From Liolophura sinensis (lineage: Eukaryota; Mollusca; Polyplacophora; Chitonida; Chitonidae): a stretch of 64,000 bases of DNA. Positions 60,801-64,000 of this stretch are shown here, piece after piece. The stretch lies in the NCBI RefSeq assembly GCF_032854445.1, contig NC_088298.1:4584160-4648159 (forward strand). The letters run 5' to 3'. The first letter of the stretch is position 1. Each line of letters begins with the position of its first letter. The translations under genes and the position numbers were made by a program. The notes under the pieces are model-generated. The model made no database searches, was not told the DNA's origin, and saw nothing but the letters and a program-made list of their open reading frames with translations.

Positions 60801-62330
60801 CATGCGGGACCCAGTCAGTAAGAACTACGATCAATGCCATGAATCCTGGGATACACTTTCCGAGTCCCAGAGCGAAACTTTAGGGCATTTACCATATCAT
60901 TTTTCAGCTGACTGTGACAGTTAATCGGTTTGATAGAGCAGTACTATCCAATGTACTGCCCAAATACAGAACTTCATTAGATTTTGTATAAACTAAGGGC
61001 CATATCATTTTTTTGCAACCCAACATTACACTCTCGCTGATTGGTGCATCCTGTCATATAACCTTGTGTATTTCAGCTGCCATCTTTCAAGAACTTTAAG
61101 GGCACGATACAGCAGCTGATCGAGAACCGTTACGTGATCAACGGGGAGATCTCGATCATCGACGATCAGACGATAGAGATCACTGAACTACCAATCAGAT
61201 CTTGGACACAGAATTACAAAGAGGACGTGCTGGAGCCCATGCTTCATGGCACAGAAAAGGTCCAGCCAATGATCCAGTAAGATTTCTCTTTTGTTTATTT
61301 ACCTATTTATGTTGTGTTTTATGCCGTACTCAAGAATATTTCACTTATACGACAGCAGCCAGCATTATGGTGGGAGGAAACCAAGCAGAGTCCAGACAAA
61401 AAACCCATTATAATTCGCAGGTTGCTGACAGAATTTACCGTATTCGCATGAGCTGGACTTTAACTCACAGCCACCACATTGGTAAGAGGCTCCTGGGTCA
61501 TTGTGCCGCGCTGGTGTGCTAACCTCCTCAGCCATGGAAGTCCCGATTTCTCCTTGGGCGCCATTGGAATTTATATTCTTCATCTTCTGTGGTATCATGC
61601 ATGTCTTGATATCTTGGTATCATGCATGTCTTGATATCTTGGTATCATGCATATCTTGATATCTTGGTATCATGCATGTTTCTGAACAGAATTTATGGTA
61701 AATGACAAGATTTTGTTTGGTTTTCAAAAAACTTACATATGGTTCTGAGACTTATATTTTTCAAGTAAGATATGCTATTTTCCAAAACAGCTGTCTAAGA
61801 TCAGTATTTCTGTCAATCTGATAAAAAGAGGAATTTGGTAATGGGCAAAATTTGAGGTCATTTAGCGTTTTGTAAAAAGTCTACCATTGAAACAGAAAAT
61901 TACCTTTCTCCATTTATGAATATCTCTATGTTTTTGTCATCCTTTTAAATGTTTTCAGAACTTTGTTCCCATTTGATAAATTTTTTAGCTTTTCAAAGTT
62001 TGAAATGTACTATAAGCCCTCCTAGTTACCAAATTTTTTAATACTGACTAAGTGATATGCTGGAGAAAAAGAAAAAAAACGATTGTGAACTAAGTTTTGA
62101 ATTTTGAAGAACCCCCTATCTATGCTGTTAAATGAGAGAAGCCAGTAGATTTGAAGCACTGGTTACATGTCAGATGATTTTGTTTTGATTATAGGGACTA
62201 CAAGGAGTACCATACAGACACGACGGTGAAGTTTGTGGTCAAGCTGACCCCGGATAAACTGGCTCAGGCTGAGGAGACTGGACTTCATAAGGTGTTCAAG
62301 ATACAGACGACAGCCACAACGGGAACAATG
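40609..62330 (+). CDS. TOP2: DNA topoisomerase II, 20 coding exons, 3' end beyond the window
   Basis: Coding exons are 40609-40632, 42952-43194, 44615-44708, 45377-45440, 45575-45720, 47685-47782, 48631-48843, 49471-49644, 52119-52220, 52577-52714, 52940-53237, 53763-53999, 54292-54397, 54971-55080, 56536-56628, 57095-57331, 57964-58112, 58893-59124, 61077-61276 and 62195-62330. All have GT-AG borders and matching phases, giving about 1031 codons. The product passes one DNA duplex through a transient double-strand break in another, using ATP, in the nucleus. Domains run in order: GHKL ATPase, transducer with QTK loop, TOPRIM and the winged-helix/tower region with the active tyrosine. The C-terminal part lies past the window. 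Invertebrates usually have a single TOP2, so alpha versus beta is not assigned. The two exons at 52577-53237 carry five single-base indels relative to the conserved protein; all other exons are clean. Confidence 0.95.
42060..42205 (-). repeat. Dispersed repeat R2, copy 2 (TOP2 intron 1)
   Basis: Minus-strand copy: TTGGCCAATGTCAGGGCTTC, CAGAATATGCTTGAATAAAC, CACCTTGCAGATGTGCGAAA. Confidence 0.75.
42480..42695 (+). repeat. Dispersed repeat R2, copy 3 (TOP2 intron 1)
   Basis: Plus-strand copy about 275 bp from copy 2, so the two form an inverted pair. Confidence 0.75.
42952..49644 (+). CDS. TOP2: TOP2 ATPase and transducer exons (exons 2-8)
   Basis: Exon 1 gives only MASSGPLK. Exon 2 (243 nt) adds a poorly conserved acidic lead, then [20 protein letters not shown] and [12 protein letters not shown]. 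Exon 3 has [20 protein letters not shown]. Exon 4 has [15 protein letters not shown], including the Glu/Asn region of the GHKL ATP site. Exon 5 has [10 protein letters not shown] (the G1 box) and [12 protein letters not shown]. Exon 6 has [17 protein letters not shown], the glycine-rich ATP lid. Exon 7 has [18 protein letters not shown], and exon 8 has [15 protein letters not shown] to [20 protein letters not shown]. This is the N-gate that dimerises when ATP binds. Introns hold SINEs at 43208, 46124, 48297 and 48952 and a 24-bp minisatellite at 47830-48250. Confidence 0.94.
43208..43575 (-). mobile_element. TOP2: SINE family A starting 14 bp after the TOP2 exon 2 donor, split by an insertion
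   Basis: The element begins at 43208, just past the donor at 43195, and is diverged (TTTATGACATACTAAACAAT, GAGGAAGCCAGCATAAGC). The head is interrupted after GCATGCTAACC by about 135 bp and appears to resume at CACCTCGGCCACCATC (43556-43575). Confidence 0.65.
43420..43554 (+). mobile_element. Possible short hAT-type element nested in a SINE
   Basis: Begins CAGGGTTCCCACAGGTTCTT, resembling the CAGGG-type termini of many animal hAT elements, followed by A/T-rich sequence with TTGAAAGTTTTGAAAGTCC. The right end is not a clear inverted repeat. Confidence 0.35.
43594..43725 (-). mobile_element. SINE family A, 3' part
   Basis: TTATTTGATTGGTGTTTTAC to GGAAACCCACGACCATC, then a short rest; the head is missing. 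Confidence 0.75.
45063..45195. repeat. Foldback family F1, partial copy
   Basis: Left end GGTAAATGACCTTTAATTTC and GTCCATGACGAGGG; the right end is not clear. Confidence 0.5.
46124..46395 (-). mobile_element. SINE family A, full-length reference copy
   Basis: The best copy in the window, lying in a TOP2 intron. Read on the minus strand it starts with a tRNA-like head (GGGGCCTCCGTGGCTCAGTC, with A-box-like GTGGCTCAGTCGGTTAGCG and B-box-like GTGAGTTCAAGTCC). A conserved body follows (GGATGGTCACGGG, CCCACCATAATGCTGGCCGC, GTGAAATATTCTTGAGTACG), and it ends in AAATAAATA repeats. Flanks resemble a decayed duplication (AATTTCATTCTGTA / AACTTCGTTCTATA). All other family A copies were recognised from this pattern. 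Confidence 0.88.
47830..48250 (+). repeat. TOP2: 24-bp minisatellite in a TOP2 intron
   Basis: Units of CACTGTGTTTTATTACCTGT plus CCTT, about seventeen copies, shortening at the 3' side. Confidence 0.9.
48297..48490 (+). mobile_element. SINE family A, truncated head
   Basis: Starts at CAGTCGCTGTGAGTTCAAGT and runs to CAATCAGATAATAAAT; adjoins the 24-bp minisatellite in a TOP2 intron. Confidence 0.8.
48952..49182 (+). mobile_element. SINE family A, full-length, diverged
   Basis: GGGGCCTCCATGGTCTAGGT head, GCGCAATGACCCAGGA, GTGAGTTCAAG, CCTCCCACCATAATACTGGC and an AAATAAATAAG tail. Confidence 0.82.
49868..51955 (+). repeat. TOP2: 2.1-kb, 44-bp minisatellite with higher-order structure in a TOP2 intron
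   Basis: Unit A (44 bp) contains TAACATGTTCTGTGAGAGCC and TTGAATTCTGTGAGGGGCCG. Unit B (26 bp, TAACATATTCTGTGAG...) lacks the 18-bp GCCTTGAATTCTGTGAG-type segment. B units occur every four or five A units in the first third (starts near 49955, 50157 and 50404) and more often later. Some B units carry GCGGCCGC. Every A unit carries GAATTC. The minus strand has no stop codon in any frame for hundreds of codons. Confidence 0.93.
52119..52714 (+). CDS. TOP2: TOP2 exons 9-10 (QTK loop), exon 10 with two indels
   Basis: Exon 9 (52119-52220) reads [20 protein letters not shown] onward and is intact. Exon 10 (52577-52714) begins [18 protein letters not shown]. It then loses one base at about 52633, in the codon just before [12 protein letters not shown] (the ATP-sensing QTK loop), and gains one base at about 52676-52678 before [12 protein letters not shown]. 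The exon length (138 nt) therefore remains a multiple of three, but the middle stretch is out of frame and would read into a TGA. The amino-acid conservation on both sides is very high, so sequencing or assembly error is the likelier cause. Confidence 0.85.
52940..53237 (+). CDS. TOP2: TOP2 exon 11 (TOPRIM EGDSAK), three indels
   Basis: 298 nt, one more than a multiple of three. The conserved protein can be followed by shifting frame three times: an extra T at about 52951, an extra G in the run 53046-53048, and a missing G at about 53120 within the EGDSAK motif, whose Glu is a metal-binding catalytic residue. Downstream, [20 protein letters not shown] and the stretch to HKQ are clean. Acceptor (CTCTTTAG) and donor (CAG|GTAAGT) are good. 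Confidence 0.85.
53288..53533. mobile_element. Foldback family F1, complete copy
   Basis: Left ATAAATGACCTAAAATTTCG with TCC; right GGACGAAATTTCGGGTCATT with TAGGGTAC. The ends are inverted repeats of about 28 bp. Non-coding, in a TOP2 intron. Confidence 0.68.
53763..55080 (+). CDS. TOP2: TOP2 exons 12-14 (TOPRIM DxD and following)
   Basis: Exon 12 (53763-53999) codes [20 protein letters not shown] to [20 protein letters not shown]; the DQDQD aspartates bind the catalytic magnesium ions. Exon 13 (54292-54397) codes SFYSL-like [15 protein letters not shown] and WKIKYYKG. Exon 14 (54971-55080) codes [20 protein letters not shown] to [12 protein letters not shown] 49-bp imperfect duplication repeats the exon 12 donor just downstream. 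Confidence 0.94.
53982..54079 (+). repeat. TOP2: 49-bp tandem duplication over the TOP2 exon 12 donor
   Basis: Two copies of ATCACTCCAATTGTCAAGGT plus ATTCCTTCTGCCCAAACC, the second slightly changed. The first holds the true exon end and donor (53999|54000); the second repeats TTGTCAAG|GTATTC 49 bp later. Confidence 0.8.
54511..54686 (+). mobile_element. SINE family A, 3' end missing
   Basis: GGAGGCCTCCATGGCTTAGT head, GAGTTCAAGTC and GATGATCGTGGGTTTCAGCC, then stops at CTCCTCCCA. It lies in a TOP2 intron. Confidence 0.75.
56027..56255. mobile_element. Foldback family F1, complete copy
   Basis: Left AAAATGAGCTAAATTTCATC with CATGAC; right GGGCGAAATTTTAGGTCATT with AGGGTAC. Confidence 0.62.
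56536..58112 (+). CDS. TOP2: TOP2 exons 15-17 (winged helix, catalytic tyrosine)
   Basis: Exon 15 (56536-56628) codes [20 protein letters not shown]. Exon 16 (57095-57331) codes [20 protein letters not shown], then [20 protein letters not shown] and [19 protein letters not shown]. Exon 17 (57964-58112) codes [40 protein letters not shown]. The Tyr of PRYIF (codon 58093-58095, about residue 836) is the DNA-linking active-site residue; the preceding Arg is conserved too. The intron between exons 15 and 16 holds a 45-bp minisatellite, and the next intron an (AT)n run. Confidence 0.95.
56655..57015 (+). repeat. TOP2: 45-bp minisatellite in a TOP2 intron
   Basis: About eight units of CTAGTCTGTAGTGAACCACT plus AGCTCTCCATTGTTTCCACC. 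The first four carry the TTTCCACCACAGG variant and the rest GTTCCCCACATA or GTTCCCCAAAGG. Confidence 0.88.
57791..57839. repeat. (AT)n microsatellite in a TOP2 intron
   Basis: About 24 AT pairs without interruption. Confidence 0.95.
58893..62330 (+). CDS. TOP2: TOP2 exons 18-20 (tower region), continues past the window
   Basis: Exon 18 (58893-59124) codes [20 protein letters not shown] and [20 protein letters not shown]. Exon 19 (61077-61276) codes [20 protein letters not shown] to [20 protein letters not shown]. Exon 20 (62195-62330) codes [20 protein letters not shown] to [15 protein letters not shown]. Phases match (2, 0, 2, 0). The gene must continue: the next expected residues (the LFD-type segment and coiled-coil gate) are not found before 64000. 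Confidence 0.94.
59484..59515. repeat. Foldback family F1, one end only
   Basis: GATAAATGACCTAAAGTTTC with GCACGTGAG; no partner end seen. Confidence 0.4.
61293..61546 (-). mobile_element. TOP2: SINE family A inserted about 15 bp after the TOP2 exon 19 donor
   Basis: Full-length copy with flanks GATTTCTCTTT and GATTTCTCCTT (an 11-bp duplication with one change). The left flank overlaps the intron start. Confidence 0.82.
61591..61685 (+). repeat. 25-bp tandem repeat
   Basis: Nearly four units of GGTATCATGCATGTCTTGAT plus ATCTT. Confidence 0.9.
61690..61875. mobile_element. Foldback family F1, diverged copy
   Basis: Left TATGGTAAATGACAAGATTT; right GGGCAAAATTTGAGGTCATT with TAGCG. Confidence 0.55.
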
Positions 62331-62479
62331 GTACGATGTCACACATTGCTGCCCGTTAGTGCTCAGAGGCTAACCTTCCACCAGAAAAACTCCATAAATT
62401 TAATGGAATGAAGTATCATATTAAACTGGAAATCGTGATATTTAATCCTTATTATTATTATTACCTAATTCCTCAAATT

Positions 62480-62690
62480 TTTTGCTTCTGAGAGAGCAAA
62501 TTTCTGTCCAATTTATGCAGATTTTTAATTTGATTTTAAAGACACACCTGCATTGATTGGACGGGCTAATTTCAAGGCTTCACAAAAAGTATAATTTGAT
62601 CACTAAACACAGAAAAATGTCTTCAGAATATGCTTGAATACACACCTTGCAAAAATGTGAAAAGTTGAAGAATTACAGAACTATGATTTT
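62480..62690 (-). repeat. Dispersed repeat R2, copy 4
   Basis: GGGCTAATTTCAAGGCTTCA, CAGAATATGCTTGAATACAC and CACCTTGCAAAAATGTG on the minus strand, after TOP2 exon 20. Confidence 0.75.
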
Positions 62691-63159
62691 AACAGAGTGA
62701 AAGGGGCTTGTGGCTGTAATACTGTATGCTTACAATGTCCCCGGCAATTTCTTCTTCATTATTTTGTGGAAGAGTGAAATAAGATGTACATTCACATATA
62801 CACACATACATCCACATAGATATATCTACATATTCACCTCTCCAGAATTGTAGTTCACTTTGAGATGTTTTCCTGTTTCTTATAGTAAAAATTTACGTAA
62901 AACCAGATTCATGTAAAAAGCGCTGATAATGTTGAATTTGTTGGCTTTCACTTCTGCATTTATTTATTCTACCACCATGTCGTAAGAACTAGCCCTCAGC
63001 AAGCTGTTAGGTTACTGGTCATAAAACCTGTGCCTTTAGCTTGAAAATTTGCATCTCACCTGTGTTGATTCCAAGGCACGAAATACTGCCAAAAGTAATG
63101 GTATTTTATAAGAATCTTTTGAAATTGAGCAGAAATAAAGCAATTGTAATGTAAATGTA

Positions 63160-64000
63160 CATGATGATGTAACTGTAGTTCCCAGTCCTCTGTCCTCACA
63201 ACCTGCATGATGATGTAACTGTAGTCCCTACTCCTCTGTCCTCACAACCTGCATGAGGATGTAACTGTAGTTCCCAGTCCTCTGTCCTCACAACCTGCAT
63301 GAGGATGTAACTGTAGTTAATACTCCTCTGTCCTCACAACCTGCATGAGGATGTAACTGTAGTTCCTACTCCTCTGTCCTCACAACCTGCATGAGGATGT
63401 AACTGTAGTTCCTACTCCTCTGTCCTCACAACCTGCATGATGATGTAACTGTAGTTCCTACTCCTCTGTCCTCACAACCTGCATGAGGATGTAACTGTAG
63501 TTCCCAGTCCTCTGTCCTCACAACCTGCATGAGGATGTAACTGTAGTTAATACTCCTCTGTCCTCACAACCTGCATGAGGATGTAACTGTAGTTCCTACT
63601 CCTCTGTCCTCACAACCTGCATGAGGATGTAACTGTAGTTCCTACTCCTCTGTCCTCACAACCTGCATGAGGATGTAACTGTAGTTCCTACTCCTCTGTC
63701 CTCACAACCTGCATGATGATGTAACTGTAGTTCCTACTCCTCTGTCCTCACAACCTGCATGAGGATGTAACTGTAGTTCCTACTCCTCTGTCCTCACAAC
63801 CTGCATGAGGATGTAACTGTAGTTCCTACTCCTCTGTCCTCACAACCTGCATGAGGATGTAACTGTAGTTAATACTCCTCTGTCCTCACAACCTGCATGA
63901 GGATGTAACTGTAGATCCTACTCCTCTGTCCTCACAACCTGCATGATGATGTAACTGTAGTTCCTAGTCCTCTGTCCTCTCAACCTCCAGTTGTCTTCTT
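63160..64000 (+). repeat. 46-bp minisatellite running past the window end
   Basis: About eighteen units of CATGAGGATGTAACTGTAGT plus TCCTACTCCTCTGTCCTCAC and AACCTG. Variants: GATGATG versus GAGGATG, and TCCTA, TCCCA or TAATA after TGTAGT. It follows TOP2 exon 20 and is probably intronic. Confidence 0.93.

Overview
This window is animal nuclear DNA: intron-rich genes with GT-AG splice sites, many tRNA-derived SINEs and long minisatellite arrays. It has no operons, Shine-Dalgarno sites or CRISPR arrays. SINE copies with a CTCCGTGGCTCAG-like tRNA head and an (A)AATAAAT tail recur roughly every 2-4 kb. The same type of element is widespread in molluscs and related lophotrochozoans, so a marine mollusc is my best guess (inferred from repeats and protein similarity, not proven).

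Four protein-coding loci can be supported. (1) 12506-12925 (+): a 139-residue CD225/dispanin-like two-helix membrane protein in one coding exon. (2) 22578-26390 (-): a two-exon core-2/I-branching beta-1,6-N-acetylglucosaminyltransferase (GCNT family, GT14), about 473 residues, apparently complete. (3) 37025-39581 (-): a complete five-exon UBE2G2 ubiquitin-conjugating enzyme; the joined exons give exactly 165 residues and the catalytic Cys falls at position 89. (4) 40609-62330 (+) and beyond the window: DNA topoisomerase II. Twenty coding exons run from the start codon through the ATPase, TOPRIM and catalytic-tyrosine regions, and the C-terminal exons lie past the window end. UBE2G2 and TOP2 are divergent, with about 1.03 kb between start codons and CCAAT/inverted-CCAAT and ETS-like motifs in between. 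A broken Ty3/gypsy-like gag-pol fragment lies at about 28.44-30.26 kb (-).

Layout: 0-12 kb is gene-free and full of repeats (SINEs, a MITE, 48-bp and 46-bp minisatellites). 12.4-13 kb holds the CD225 gene. 13-22.5 kb is intergenic with a MITE, SINEs and three minisatellites. 22.5-26.6 kb is the GCNT gene. 26.6-37 kb is intergenic with the gypsy remnant, SINEs and a 37-bp array. 37-39.6 kb is UBE2G2. 40.6-64 kb is TOP2, whose introns hold most of the remaining repeats, including a 2.1-kb array with higher-order structure.

The genes do not form a pathway: glycan branching in the Golgi, ER-associated ubiquitination and DNA topology are separate jobs. The most notable observations are: a cluster of five single-base indels in two adjacent, otherwise perfectly conserved TOP2 exons; a minisatellite that grew inside a dispersed repeat whose unexpanded relatives are also in the window; a SINE with a clear 12-bp target-site duplication inside a minisatellite; SINEs landing within about 20 bp of two TOP2 splice donors; two foldback/MITE families; and a regulatory-looking E2F plus X-box cluster just upstream of GCNT. 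I found no clearly new enzymatic or defence system.
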